Part shown: piece after piece, positions 12,116-24,310 of the stretch
Layout of the letters: the number at the start of each line of letters is the position of its first letter
Position numbering within the stretch: the stretch's first letter is position 1
DNA from: Ocypus olens
Lineage: Eukaryota > Arthropoda > Insecta > Coleoptera > Staphylinidae
Length of the DNA stretch: 64,000 bases
NCBI GenBank assembly: GCA_910593695.2
Contig: OU343047.1
Coordinates: forward strand, 61,574,248 to 61,638,247
Reading direction: 5' to 3'
Notes under the pieces: model-generated
Database searches by the model: none
Seen by the model: the letters and a program-made list of their open reading frames with translations, nothing else
What the model was told of the DNA's origin: nothing
Program-made: the position numbers and the translations under genes

Positions 12116-12249
12116 CCAGCCATTGGTGACGCAAATTTAATGGTGACGCCGGTCGGTTAAAGTGGCCATCTATTTGCTTTATTAAGAATAAAAATAATTT
12201 AATTAAAAAAAAAAAAAAAAAATTGTCTTTTGTTACGTTCGAACGAAAC

Positions 12250-12650
12250 TCCAGATTACAATTAAAAAAATCGAAAACAGGTTTTCATGGTAAAATATTT
12301 TAAGTTGAAAATCTCGATTGCATTTTAAGATCTTCACGTCACGTGTAAGGGGTAATATTGTGAAATGTTTTAAACTGTCATGAGTCATACTACAAGCAGC
12401 AAAGACGGGATCGAACGAAACCGCGAATGCTGAAAATTAAAGATATCGAAAATGAAGTTGTCACGGTAAAATACATTAAGATGAAAATGATTAAAACGAG
12501 AAACAGGTTGTCACGATAAAATATTTTCAGCTGAAAATCTCTATTCTGTTTTGAAGACTTCACGTCACGTGTAAGGGGTAATATTGCGAAATGTTGTGAT
12601 CAAACGGTGATGAGTCACACCACAAGCAGCTAAAACGAGAATGCAAACTT
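12250..12650. repeat. Two-copy tandem duplication, about 225-bp unit
   Basis: Two copies share CACGTCACGTGTAAGGGGTA (about 12338 and 12563), an ACAGG...TAAAATATTTT block and CACAAGCAGC or TACAAGCAGC. The conserved core contains the palindrome CACGTG next to a GTCACGTG motif, an E-box-like sequence. Function unknown. Confidence 0.7.
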
Positions 12651-14034
12651 GTGCAACTTGTTTATAATTAAATATTGGCTTGCTGGCATTTTTGTCTTGC
12701 TAGGGTGTAGAGCGGCTCGTGTGTAATTTGCGTTTGAATTACAGCGAAGGAAACTAAAATTATGGACTATGAATGAGAACGATAATAATTGGAAGCAAAC
12801 TTATTTATATTATAAAAAAAAATTCATGAAATATATACTCTAAAAATACGTAAAATAAATAGGTTCAATATTCATATATTCAGGCTATATTTCGTCTTTA
12901 TTACATTTAGAAACTAATTCAACAAATTCCAACAAACAAACTAAAGATTTCAAAAATCGATGGCCAGACTAGATTTTTTTTTTATTATTTAAGTTTTTCA
13001 AATTCTTCGCTAAGTTTGTTTGTTACGAGGGATAGTGGTAGAGGATTTTTGCGACTCTATGGTATAAAAATGCGAACTTAAAATTTGACCACTGATATGG
13101 ACCCTCGTCCATCGCACCTGCTGCAACCCCGATTGTTACGCAACCGACTATGAGTGTCAGAAACCCACTTGGGTACTAAAAGCAAAAACCGAATACCTAA
13201 AAAATGAATACAATTTACTGAGCTATTTTCATTTGCCTCCGAGTGTAATTTTTATCCGCAAAAAAACACGAATACCAAAGAACCGAATATCTAAAAAAAT
13301 AAATACAATTTACTTTCATTTCAGTGCAATTTTTATCTGCAAAAAAAAATGTAGATTTCTCAGAAAGCAGCCAAACGCCGCGGCGTATAAAAACAAAAAC
13401 CCAGATGCGAACTTCTTTCGTTTCTTTCTTTTATTCGAACCGAGACGGCCGCATGTGTCAGACACCGTTTTTAACGCAGTCTCAAAAAAAAAGGTTGAAT
13501 TGGTTTTTATCATTGCACAAGATTACATAAATCAGTCTTCGTGAATCATGCGACTAAAAGGAGAGGACGCGCTGGAACGTGGAAGAACTTGTTCAGAATT
13601 AAATATTCGCTCGGTGGCTATTTTGTTTTTATAAACATTCCGCGGAGGAGTGAGAAATAAGACGAGCTTGAAAACAGTGGACAATTTTAGAATAAATGAT
13701 TAATTGCAAAATGAAAGATTAATTTTAATCACTGCTATTAATAATTGTTATTGGTCATTAAATGCTTAGGTTTTTTTTTTCATATATATTCCCATGAACC
13801 GTTGAATGGATACTTGTTTTAATGATTACATGGCGTAAATAAAACTCTTATATCAAACAAAATTATATTCACCCCCCCAAAATTTGTAATAATTTTGGCG
13901 ATTCTAAAAAAATACAAAAACAATTGGCAGAAAGACTTTCGGTCGATGAGGAAAAAAGAGCTCCATGTGTTTACTCGTTTATGTATTTATAATAATTTGT
14001 AACCACTTTGTCAATAGAGATTTTGTATATATAC
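12651..14034. other. No gene recognised
   Basis: AT-rich DNA with short internal duplications at about 13185-13345 (AAAACCGAATACC and AATACAATTTACT blocks). Overlapping open frames at 13233-13544 on both strands are lysine- and phenylalanine-rich low-complexity translations and are not credible genes. Confidence 0.4.
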
Positions 14035-14036
14035 AA

Positions 14037-14400
14037 AAACAATTCAAGGGCTTAGAAGTAAAACGGTTTAAGTTCACTTTTTATGGTTTTGATATAATGG
14101 AATCTTCGATTGTTGCTTTGAAAATAAAAACAATTCAAGGGCTTAGAAGTAAAACGGTTTAAGTTCACTTTTTATGGTTTTGATATAATGGAATCTTCGA
14201 GTGTTGCTTTGAAAATAAAAACAATTCAAGGGCTTAGAAGTAAAACGGTTTAAGTTCACTTTTTATGGTTTTGATATAATGGAATCTTCGATTGTTGCTT
14301 TGAAAATAAAAACAATTCAAGGGCTTAGAAGTAAAACGGTTTAAGTTCACTTTTTATGGTTTTGGTATAATGGAATCTTCGATTATTGCTTTGATAATGA
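14037..14400. repeat. 91-bp tandem array, four copies
   Basis: AATTCAAGGGCTTAGAAGTA occurs at 14041, 14132, 14223 and 14314, exactly 91 bases apart. The copies differ by only a few substitutions and the last decays at its right edge. High identity implies recent amplification or homogenisation. Confidence 0.95.
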
Positions 14401-15909
14401 AAATTCCAGGTTATGGTTTGAAAAGATATTTTACGAGTTATTTCACTTAAAGGCATAAACATATGCTAGAGATACCGCACTTGGTTCATTTTTTGAAAAA
14501 GTGCTAAGCCCTTTTACTTCAATTGCTATCGAATTGAAAATTTCCAAAATTACTAAAAATTAATTCCAGATTATAATTCCATAAAATCCCATACACATCT
14601 CCCCTCTAGATTTTGGGATAATCTCATGCCACACATCATTGCGTTTTTTCCAGCACTTCCCTTCGCCTATTGCAATGGCATACCTTGGATCACTGACTAG
14701 TCTGTACAAATTTACAAATTTCCACTTAAAATAGATTGATACTTGTTTTTATTTCAAGCGAGACCAGTTTTTCAAACGTGTAAATATTGAATATAAATAA
14801 AAGTGACTGGTGTGTCGTTTTTTCCAAGTACCAGTACTAATTGCTTGTGTTGTCGGGCTGGTGATCATCTATTCCTTTGCTTTCGTTATTTGTGGATCCT
14901 AGAATAAATAATGGTAAGGTAATAATTTATTTGTTATAAGTAAAATCTTCCCAGAACTCGGACGGGTAGGCCAGCTCTCCATAACGATCGCAACTTTATT
15001 CCTCCGGCCAATATAACACACGAATATACACACACATACACACATAAAGAAAACGAGTCAATATTAACAAAGATAACACTAACACGCTTGCGCCTTCCGA
15101 CCAGCTGCTAGAACAGCTGACTAGGGGCCCCCACGTCCTCCCCCCTCTAGCCACGATCAGCTGTACCAGGGTCAGAACTGTCAGTTGTGCTCTGATCTCT
15201 CGGTTGAATCGCAACAAGCTCACGTAAGCCTCTCTCAAACATCATTACATAAAAAAAACTTAAGCTTATTTTTAAGTCGTTTGAGCGAAACGCGTTCGTC
15301 GACATTGACACACCGCTCGCATCAAGGATAAATTAAATAAGTTTCGTTTTGTAACAACACTAAGTGAACACGAAAGTAACCAGTGCTTGGACTAATTACC
15401 AAAACAAATACCGTGATTCAGTGGCCTTCGTACCCTTTGTCTGCACGTCTGGCCGTACCGAAGTATAGGGTTAGGAGCCTTCTTGTAGTTTTTTTAGACT
15501 AGTTTTCCTTTGTCTCGAAACGTTAACCGGCTGGTCGAACAAGTTCGTGTTGTTGCTGGAACAGCGGACTACGGTAAAAAAAAAGATAAAAATAGAAATT
15601 ACCCAACTGAGGTGCGTCGGGCTTTTATTAATTTATAACGTAAACTTTAAGGGTTGCGGACGGATACAGACAATGCCTTTGTCCCTGCACCTGTCACCCT
15701 TGAATAATTCGTGTGATTTGTGAGTCACGCACAGTAGTAGGTCGGGGGCGAATACCCGTTTTGAACCGGTGTTGATCGATTACACGAAATTTTTTTATAT
15801 GTAAAGTAGGCTGGTGTAATCTTGCAAACGAAAATGCAACAATTAATAAATTTGAGACAAACTCTCTTGTTGCAGAAGCATTAAATAAATTTAATAAAAA
15901 CGCCTGAAT
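14401..15909. other. No gene recognised; GC-richer island
   Basis: The segment at about 14940-15780 is clearly richer in GC than its surroundings and contains a CA/TA microsatellite near 15025. It could be a degenerate retroelement end, a promoter or a non-coding exon. No diagnostic motif was found, and the open frame at 14996-15238 (-) crosses the microsatellite and is not credible. Confidence 0.35.
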
Positions 15910-16062
15910 ATGTGACCTGTTCGTGACTCTGAAAATACAATTATTAATACTTTAACAAATAAGTGTAAATTAGAAGGTAAGGAATATTTAATATAAAAGG
16001 CAAAAGGTAAATATTTAATATAAAAGGCAAAAGGTAAAAATTAACAAAACTAAATAATTACT
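15910..16062. repeat. Left direct repeat flanking the 170-bp array
   Basis: This block, with ACAATTATTAATACTTTAAC, AAATTAGAAGGTA and GGCAAAAGGTAAAAATTAAC, recurs in the same orientation at 19755-19885 on the other side of the array. It carries an internal tandem duplication of about 27 bases (TATTTAATATAAAAGGCAAA) absent from the right copy. Confidence 0.85.
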
Positions 16063-16119
16063 CCTAATTATTTTAATTTTAGTAAGCTAAATTGAAAAGG
16101 TCACTGTTTTATCCGCAAA

Positions 16120-19100
16120 ATCGTGCAAAATCTGAAAAATCGATTTTTTCGAAAATTTTGACAAGATAACTTTTTTGTTAGATACCTGAAATTTTAAAAC
16201 GGCAATCGATCTTTTTCAATCTTCTGATGAAATATAATGTGCACTTTAATAGCCTGTTATGATTATTAAAAAGTTGATTTCCAAAAATTGCATTTGACGA
16301 TTAGCAAAATTGTGAAACCCTTACCTTAGCTGGAATTCGCTTAAAAATTACAAAATCCATTCAGGATAAACCTATAATTAATATCCTGAAGAAACAATTG
16401 ACATACCACAAATGGAAATAAAATGCCTACACTCAAAACTTCAATTTTAGCAAAAAAAATACTTTCGGGAAATAGAAAATTTTTAGAAAAATTAGCTTAG
16501 CTGGGATTCTCTTAAAAATGACAAAATCCATTCTGGATAAACCTATTTTTAATATCCTGAAGAAACAATTGACATACCACAAGTGGAAATAAAATGGCAA
16601 CACTCAAAACTTCAACTTTGGAAAAAAATTACTTTCGGGAAATAGAAAAATTGTAGAAAAATTAGCTTAGCTGGAATTCTCCTTAAAATTACAAAATCCA
16701 TTCTAGATAAACCTATTTTTAATATCCTGAAGAAACAATTGACATACCATAGGTGGAAATAAAATGGCAACACTCAAAACTTCAACTTTAGAAAAAAATT
16801 ACATTCGGGAAATAAAAAATTTTAGAAAAATAAGCTTAGCTGGGATTCTCTTAAAAATTACAAAATACATTCTGGATAAACCTATTTTTAATATCCTGAA
16901 GAAACAATTGACATACCACAAGTGGAAATAAAATGGCAACACTCAAAACTTCAACTTTAGAAAAAAAAATATTTTCGGGATATAGAAAAATTGTAGAAAA
17001 ATCAACTTAGCTGGGATTCTCTTAAAAATGACGAAATCCATTCAGAATAAACCTATTTTTAATATCCTGAAGAAACAATTGACATACCACAAGTGGAAAT
17101 AAAATGCCAACACTTAAAACTTCAATTTTGGAAAAAAAATACTTTCGGGAAATAGAAAAATTGTAGAAAAATTAGCTTAGCTAGGATTCTCCTAAAAATT
17201 ACAAAATCCATTCAGGATAAACCTATTTTTTATATCCTAAAGTAACAATTGACATACCACAAGTGGAAATAAAATGCCAACACTTAAAACTTCAACTTTG
17301 GAAAAAAATACTTTCGGGAAATCGAAAAATTGTAGAAAAATTAGCTTAGCTGCGATTCTCTTAAAAATTATAAAATCCATTCTGGATAAACCTATTTTTA
17401 ATATCCTGAAGAAACAATTGACATACCACAAGTGGAAATAAAATGGCAACACTCAAAACTTCAACTTTGGAAAAAAATTACTTTCGGGAAATAAAAAAAT
17501 TATAGAAAAATTAGCTTAGCTGGGATTCTCCTTAAAATTACAAAATCCATTCTGGATAAACCTATTTTTAATATCCTGAAGAAACAATTGACATACCACA
17601 GGTGGAAATAAAATGGCAACACTCGAAACTTCAACTTTAGAAAAAAAAATACTTTCGGGAAATATAAAAATTGTAGAAAAAGTAGCTTAGCTGGGATTCT
17701 CTTAAAAATGACAAAATCCATTCTGGATAAACCTATTTTTAATATCCTGAAGAAACAATTGACATACCACAAATGGAAATAAAATGGCAAGGCTTAAAAC
17801 TTCAACTTTAGAAAAAAAATTACTTTCGGAAAATAGAAAAATTGTGGAAAAATTAGCTTATCTGGGATTCTCCCAAAAATTACAAAATCCATTCAGGATA
17901 AACCTATTTTTAATATCCTGAAGAAACAATTGACATACCACAAGTGGAAATAAAATGGCAACACTCAAAACTTCAACTTTAGAAAAAAAATTACTTTCGA
18001 GAAATAGAAAAATTGTAGAGAAATTAGCTTAGCTGGGATTCTCTTAAAAATGACAAAATCCATTCTGGATAAACCTATTTTTAATATCCTGAAGAAACAA
18101 TTGACATACCATAGGTGGAAATAAAATGGCAACATTCAAAACTTTAACTTAAGAAAAAATAATACTTTCGGGAAATAGAAAAATTGTAGAAAAATTAGCT
18201 TAGCTGGGATTCTCTTAAAAATGACAAAATCCATTCTGGATAAACCTATTTTTAATATCCTGAAGAAACAATTGACATACCACAAGTGGAAATAAAATGG
18301 CAACACTCAAAACTTCAACTTTGAAAAAAAATTACTTTCGTGAAATAGAAAAATTGTAGAAAAAATAGCTTAGCTAGGATTCTCTTAAAAATGACAATCC
18401 ATTCAGGGGAAACCTATTTTTAATATCCTGAAGAAACAATTGACACTCCACAAATGGAAATAAAATGGTAACACTCAAGACTTCAACTTTAGAAAAAAAA
18501 ATGCTTTCGGGAAATAGAATAATTGTAGAAAAATTTGCTTAGCTAGGATTCTCTTAAAAATTAGAAAATCCATTCAGGGGAAACCTATTTTTAATATCCT
18601 GAAGAAACAATTGACATACCACAAGTGGAAATAAAATGGCAACACTTAAAACTTCAATTTTGGAAAAAAAAATACTTTCGGGAAATAAAAAAATTGTAGA
18701 AAAATTAGCTTAGCTGGGATTCTCTTAAAAATGACAAAATCCATTTTGGATAAACCTATTTTTAATATCCTGAAAAAAACAATTGACATACCACAAGTGG
18801 AAATAAAATGGCAACACTTAAAACTTCAACTTTGGAAAAAAATTACTTTCGGGAAATAGAAAAATTGTAGAAAAATTAGCTTAGCTGGGATTCTCCTAAA
18901 AATTACAAAATCCATTCAGGATAAACCTATTTTTTATATCCTAAAGTAACAATTGACATACCACAAGTGGAAATAAAATGCCAACACTTAAAACTTCAAC
19001 TTTGGAAAAAAATACTTTCAGGAAATAGAAAAATTGTAGAAAAATTAGCTTAGCTGGGATTCTCTTAAAAATGACAAAATCCATTCTGGATAAACCTATT

Positions 19101-19735
19101 TTTAATATCCTGAAGTAACAATTCACATACCACAAGTGGAAATAAAATGGGAACACTCAAAACTTTAACTTTAGAAAAAAATTACTTTCGGGAAATGGAA
19201 AAATTGTAGAAAAATTAGCTTAGCTAGGATTCTCTTTAAAATTACAAAATCCATTCTGGATAAACCTATTTTTAATATCCTGAAGAAACAATTGACATAC
19301 CACAAGTGGAAATAAAATGGCAACACTCAAAACTTTAACTTTAGAAAAACAATTATTTTCGGGAAATAGAAAAATTGTAGAAAAAATAGCTTAGCTGGGA
19401 TTTTCTTAAAAATGACAAAATCCATTCTGGATAAACCTATTTTTAATATCCTGAAGAAACATGACATACCACAAATGGAAATAAAATGGCAACACTCAAA
19501 ACTTCAACTTTAGAAAAAAAATTACTTTCGGGAAATAGAAAAATTGTAGAAAAATTAGCTTAGCTAGGATTCTCTTAAAAATTACAAAATCCATTCTGGA
19601 TAAACCTATTTTTAATATCCTGAAGAAACATGACATACCACAAGTGGAAATAAAATGGGAACACTCAAAACTTTAACGTTAGAAAAAAATTACTTTCGGG
19701 AAATAGAAATATTGTAGAAAAATTAACTTGTATTT
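16120..19735. repeat. 170-bp satellite array, about 21 copies
   Basis: GAAACAATTGACATACC recurs with spacings of 169-171 bases, for example near 16391, 16562, 16732, 16901, 17072, 17242, 17411, 17581 and 17752, and so on to about 19626. Monomers are highly alike. Apparent minus-strand open frames (for example 17500-17790) result from the repeat and are not genes. No higher-order pattern is obvious, although closely similar monomer variants recur along the array. Confidence 0.95.
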
Positions 19736-19754
19736 ACCTATAATGAATATATGA

Positions 19755-19885
19755 ATATTCAACCTGTTCATGACTTTGGAAATACAATTATTAATACTTT
19801 AACAAATAAGTATAAATTAGAAGGTACAGAATCTTTTGATCAAGGCAAAAGGTAAAAATTAACAAAACTAAATCATTAATTGTTT
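19755..19885. repeat. Right direct repeat flanking the 170-bp array
   Basis: Same orientation and order of blocks as 15910-16062. Together the two copies bracket the satellite, as expected if the array arose or inserted within a duplicated segment. Confidence 0.85.
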
Positions 19886-20229
19886 TAACATTTACCTAGT
19901 AGTTCATAATACTATAAGAATAGTAATATGTATTAGAGTTAAGTCGACTCAAAGAGTCAACTCTGAAAAGTGAGTCGCGGAGTCAATTGATTCCTGTGGA
20001 AATTTGCAGCTCTATTTGAATCGTGAAAAATTGTTTGGAAGTGAGGACCTATTTTTTTAATTTTTTTTTTTTGGAAGGGAGAACCTTTGTTTCGGTATCC
20101 AATCGTAAAATGTTTGAATTGCAAACCTTTTTTTTTGGTATCCAATCGTAACATTTTGGAAGTGAGGACCTTCTCTTATTAGATCTCGCGTATTTTGGCC
20201 TTATTGGCATGTTCAAGAAATTTTCAATT
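19886..20229. other. No gene; short internal repeats
   Basis: GTATCCAATCGTAA and GGAAGTGAGGACC each occur twice. GAGTCGACTC-like sequence (19943-19955) belongs to a motif family also seen at 21136, 43690-44180 and 61787. Confidence 0.45.
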
Positions 20230-20600
20230 AATCCATTTTTAGATTTTAATATAATCCTATTTAGACCGAGCTGGGTTATTTTTTTAAATTACGCATTTTT
20301 AAGCTAGCTAACAAAACCATGCTACCCGTTTCAAATTTGCCAAAATAATTAAAAGTATATTTTCCTTCAAAATTTTATAACAATTTCAAAATTTCGTCTC
20401 TAGATTTTGATCCTACTTGAATCGAAAATTTATTTTTGAAGTTGCTAGCTAAGAAAATTAGAAACAATTGCTGCCGGTTTCAAACTTACCAAAATAATCA
20501 AAAGTATATTTTCCTTCGCAATTTTATAAACATTTAATAAATTTCATCTCTACATTTTCATATAATCCTACTTGAATCAAAAAAATATTTTTGAAGTTGC
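20230..20600. repeat. Tandem repeat, about 2.3 copies
   Basis: Blocks CTAGCTAA, CCGGTTTCAAACTT/CCCGTTTCAAATTT, AAAAGTATATTTTCCTTC and AATCCTACTTGAATC recur with a spacing of about 140-180 bases. Copies are diverged. Confidence 0.65.
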
Positions 20601-20917
20601 TTGTTTAATTTAAAAAAAAAAATGTTACCAACTTTAATCATTTTAATCATTAATTTTACATTTATGTTTGAATTATATTTAAGGATTTTTTTTTATAATC
20701 ATTGTGTATTTATACTTCAATATATACTATTTATCTGGTGTGCTGTACTGCTCAAACGATTTGTCTGTATTTACCTAAAGATTTTCTTTTAAAAAAGCCC
20801 CAATTGGTTAAAGTGAAGGCACTTTCCCGAGAATTTAGCCTGCCTGGATCTCTTTGATCACTCAGTTTAATTTGCAAATGGACTTTTATAGTAACAAGAT
20901 ACAAATAGAAAAAAATA
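20601..20917. other. No gene seen
   Basis: AT-rich. The open frame at 20601-20792 (+) translates to hydrophobic low-complexity sequence and is not supported. Confidence 0.35.
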
Positions 20918-21010
20918 CAGTAAATTCCGCTTCAATTGGATATATCGGGACCAGCACATTTTGGCCCAATTAAGCGGCTGTCCCAATTAACCGAATTCGA
21001 TCAAATTAAG
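20918..21010. mobile_element. Possible pogo/Tigger-like transposon end
   Basis: After TA the sequence CAGTAAATTCCGCTTCAATT continues with phrases resembling the ends of pogo/Tigger elements (CCCAATTAAGCGG, CCCAATTAACCGAATT). The matching inverted end was not found, so this is a solo or truncated end. The call rests on general resemblance. Confidence 0.35.
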
Positions 21011-22112
21011 CAATTAATAAGTTTTCTTTCAATACATATTTTAATTAATTCTTAAACAAAAATACATAATTTGACTCTGAAGAGGAAAAATTATTACTAT
21101 TTCAACTAGAAATGGACAAACTGATTCTTTCTTGTGAGTCGACTCATTGTCATCATATACTCATGACTCTATTGAAAAAGTAAAAAGTATGTCTGGAAAA
21201 AGTGAAGAGCAAAAAAAGCTCTTGGAAATTTTGCAACTTTGCAATAATTATCAATTCCTACGTACTAAGAGTATTACTACAGATTAATGTCAACGAAAAT
21301 GCAATATTTGTTAAGAATAGAAATTAAAATGATGAAATATAATAACAGTTTATAGTCTAAATTTCAAACAAGATACAATGTATAAAAGAAATATTAGAAA
21401 TTTTAAATATTGAAGTGGAATATCACCCGTAACGATGAAAATACATATCAACTCTGAAAGTTATTTTAAGTTTATGTTGAAATCGATCACCGGGTCAAAA
21501 TTGGAAGATCACGCCATTGCGCGGTCGATTGCGTCATTTCGAAAAGTGGTCAGGTGAATTTTCCACGAAGCCCGTTAATGTTTTGGCATGTGCGGTAATG
21601 TTAAATAAGGTTGGATAATTTTTGGCCCAAAACCGAATTCCCCGTCAGCAGTTGTAATAACCCGTTACCAAATATTTTTGATGTAAATTATTCGCGTGTC
21701 CTTATTTATAACTGGGTTTGTTTTCCATTGTGAATATTTAGTGTTCTATTGCCAAAATTACGATTGATTGTGTGCTCATTTATAAGCGCATAAAACTAGA
21801 CAATTAATAATAATAACTTCGAGTTTTCATCTGTCGAATTTGTGAGAGAAATAACATTTCTCGCCCGAGGGAGGGAAATGATTACTTTTCTCCCTAGGGT
21901 GGGAAGTAAATATTTCAGTACCTACGAAGTTCTATTATTTATTTTAACTGTCACATAGTAGTTGAGTATCGATCTAAGGTAAACGTGCAGTATTTGCTCC
22001 AACTATGATAGTGAGGAATATTTTTTTCGCATCTTATTAAATAATATAAACGTTGTTAAATCGTTTTTGATTGAGAAAGTTGTCCATTATTCGGCCGAAT
22101 CATTTTCTCCAC
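21011..22112. other. No gene seen
   Basis: AT-rich non-coding DNA. A palindromic TTCGGCCGAA at 22090-22099 lies just upstream of the duplicated TGACGTCCAAT block. Confidence 0.4.
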
Positions 22113-22194
22113 AGGTGACGTCCAATCAAATGAAAGCGGTTTCATTGCCCAAGAGGTGACGTCCAATCAAATGATAGCGGTTTCATTGCCCAAC
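22113..22194. promoter_or_regulatory. 41-bp tandem duplication with CRE-like and CCAAT motifs
   Basis: AGGTGACGTCCAATCAAATG occurs at 22113 and 22154, each followed by AAAGCGGTTTCATTGCCC or its one-base variant. Each unit holds TGACGT, a CREB/ATF half-site-like core, next to CCAAT. The motifs are seen directly. A regulatory role is inference, because no adjacent gene was found. Confidence 0.4.
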
Positions 22195-22858
22195 AGGTTT
22201 CAGACAATGGCATGACGACGATTTTACTTTCTCAACAGTTTAATTGTTACTATGGTTACGATTTGTTTTTTGTCAGCAAACTGCCGCAATTTCTAAATAG
22301 AAAAATTATTCGTTATAATTTGATATAAACAGAAAAATCTGTTATAAACTCGTGATCAAGTTGGCCATTGCGATTCCGATGAATTGCACTTCACCCTCGT
22401 GGTAATGACCAACTTTCACACTCGTTTGATAATATACTATTATTTATTTACTAACTTTACATATATTATGTGCGAAATAATATATCAATATTATATCGTA
22501 TTGAATAAATTTATAGTAAAAGTAATGAAAACCGAATTTGCTGAAGTATTTTATAATACCATTCAACACGTCTGTGTTTGTTATGGGAGACGGATTTTTA
22601 GAAGGAAAAAATAAGAGTCAAAGTTGTAATTGTACCTGACCGAGGTCAACGGTTGCAAAATTGCTTTTAAATTAGCATTACCAGGTAAAAGATACAAAAA
22701 GTGGGCTATCTCCAAAGGTCTGTGTTATTTTTTATAATAAATGACAGGTGTCAGGTGTGCAGGTAGAAGATCAGATCTGTTAAGTGTTTTCGTTTGAAAG
22801 ATTAATGTCCACACCTCTGAATTTTTGCAAAAATAAATTATGGATGTTGTTTATATGA
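22195..22858. other. No gene seen
   Basis: AT-rich non-coding DNA. The open frame at 22384-22614 (+) has no recognisable motif and no splice context. Confidence 0.35.
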
Positions 22859-22866
22859 TTCTTATT

Positions 22867-23020
22867 CAGTGACGGTTCGCGGGTTTTTTTCTGGTACGGC
22901 CGAGAAAAAAGAGGTGGTAATACAGATAGGTAGGGTCAGTTGCAGAGACGACCGCACCCATCTGTATTACCACCTCTTGTTCCTCGGCCGTACCTGAAAA
23001 AAACCCGCAAACCGTCACTG
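22867..23020. mobile_element. hAT-type palindromic MITE, copy 1
   Basis: The ends CAGTGACGGTTCGCGGG and CCCGCAAACCGTCACTG are inverted repeats that extend through most of the 154-bp element. Perfect 8-bp target duplications TTCTTATT flank it (22859-22866 and 23021-23028). CAGTG-type ends with 8-bp duplications are diagnostic of the hAT superfamily. It is non-autonomous. Confidence 0.95.
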
Positions 23021-23505
23021 TTCTTATTCAACTTGAATAACCTGAATCGCCATGATTGAACTGATCAGATACGATCTCATACTGATGCTGAAAGAATTAA
23101 ATGGTGTGGCGCAATTTTCAAATATTTATCGTATCTAAAATTAATACGGATTGGAAGATCAATTTTAATCCAGCCAGCAGACATTTTGTTCTGGGTTTAA
23201 CGGCTCCACAAAAGCATATTTAAATTTTGTTTGTTATGTTTTTGCATTGCGAAATTTTGTTTTGTATTGTGTGTCTAGATAAACTTTTATTTATTTAAAT
23301 TTATCAGTGTTACATGTTCTTAATCGCAAATATTCAAAACACGGAACATAAACACAGTCTACTTAATTTTATTGCTTGTACATATTCCTTTTCTCATTGA
23401 ATAACAATACACCACCCACACCCTCTATAGAAATTAAATAAATAACATTTGGTTGTGTAATTGGGATGTATGATAAGCATTTTTCTGCCGATTGAGCGAA
23501 CGTCC
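23021..23505. other. No gene seen between two hAT MITEs
   Basis: AT-rich DNA with no supported gene. Confidence 0.4.
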
Positions 23506-23513
23506 CTTTCATG

Positions 23514-23679
23514 CAGTTATGGTTTGCGGGGTTTTTTCTGGTACGGTCGAGGAACAAGAGGTGGTAATAGAGATAGGTGCGGTCACGCAGCCAGCCGTCT
23601 CTGCAACTGACCCTACCTATCTGTATTACCACCTCTTTTTTCTCGGCCGTACCAGAAAAAACCCCGCGAACCGTCACTG
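23514..23679. mobile_element. hAT-type palindromic MITE, copy 2
   Basis: This belongs to the same family as 22867-23020, with a decayed left terminus (CAGTTATGGTTTGCGGGG) and an intact right terminus ending CCGTCACTG. The flanking 8-mers CTTTCATG and CTTTAATG differ by one base. Open frames on both strands across it are by-products of the palindrome. Confidence 0.92.
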
Positions 23680-23787
23680 CTTTAATGTATCCCTAAAAAT
23701 CAGAGATTCGTTCATATTATAAGTGATCAAAATGGCTTTTTCAATCATTTGCTTCTTTAATTTCAGCTGAAAATGCTAAAAGTGTAA

Positions 23788-24039
23788 GCTCTTTGGATGC
23801 GTTTTCGTACGAATTTGAGTCGTGCGGAAACGTACGAATACGCATGAACAATCCCGATCTACCAAGTACTAAAGGAGCGCGCAGACTGCGTGCAATTTTT
23901 CGTACGTATACGTGCGTTTACATACGACGTCCGACTATCCGAACTTGTTGGGATAGTATTTTGTGTGCGCACTCAATTCGTACGAACAGTATTCATACGT
24001 TTACGCACGATACGATTCGTGTCCAAAGTGCGCGCGGCC
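23788..24039. mobile_element. CpG-rich inverted-terminal element, PIF/Harbinger-like
   Basis: The left sequence CTTTGGATGCGTTTTCGTAC is roughly inverted at the right, where the reverse complement reads CTTTGGACACGAATCGTATC. Many CGTACG-type motifs lie inside. Flanking triplets are TAA (23785-23787) and TTA (24040-24042), compatible with a TWA target. The open frame 23793-24134 runs through the repeat and shows no transposase motif. Confidence 0.55.
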
Positions 24040-24310
24040 TTAATATTGCATTACGTTTAAAGTATAAAGTTATACTGCTTATAATTAAAATACCAGAAAT
24101 AAATATTATAACTATGAAACGAAACACAATCTGAAAATTTCAATGTTTAAATGTTCCAAAATTCATATTTGTAAGTGTAAAGATAACGCTAGAAAACGTC
24201 TGATTCTTCTTAGATGGACCGGATGTACATAGAGACTATGGGCAATGCATGTAGCAACAAATTCAGGGGCGGCGGCTGGTCGGACGTTGGATCAATGATA
24301 ATTTTGAATT
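24040..24310. other. No gene seen
   Basis: Short unassigned DNA between the CpG-rich element and the 172-bp array. Confidence 0.3.

Noticed and set aside
14940..15780. LTR retrotransposon with primer-binding site
   Set aside because: No paired LTR, TG...CA ends or convincing tRNA-complementary site could be found.
16120..19735. Minus-strand open frames with repeated FYFHLWYVNCFFRILKIGLS-type translations
   Set aside because: They arise from the 170-bp satellite. The frame is interrupted in most monomers and there is no coding context.
23493..23722. Coding ORFs across the hAT MITE
   Set aside because: Both strands are open because the element is palindromic. The translations mirror each other.
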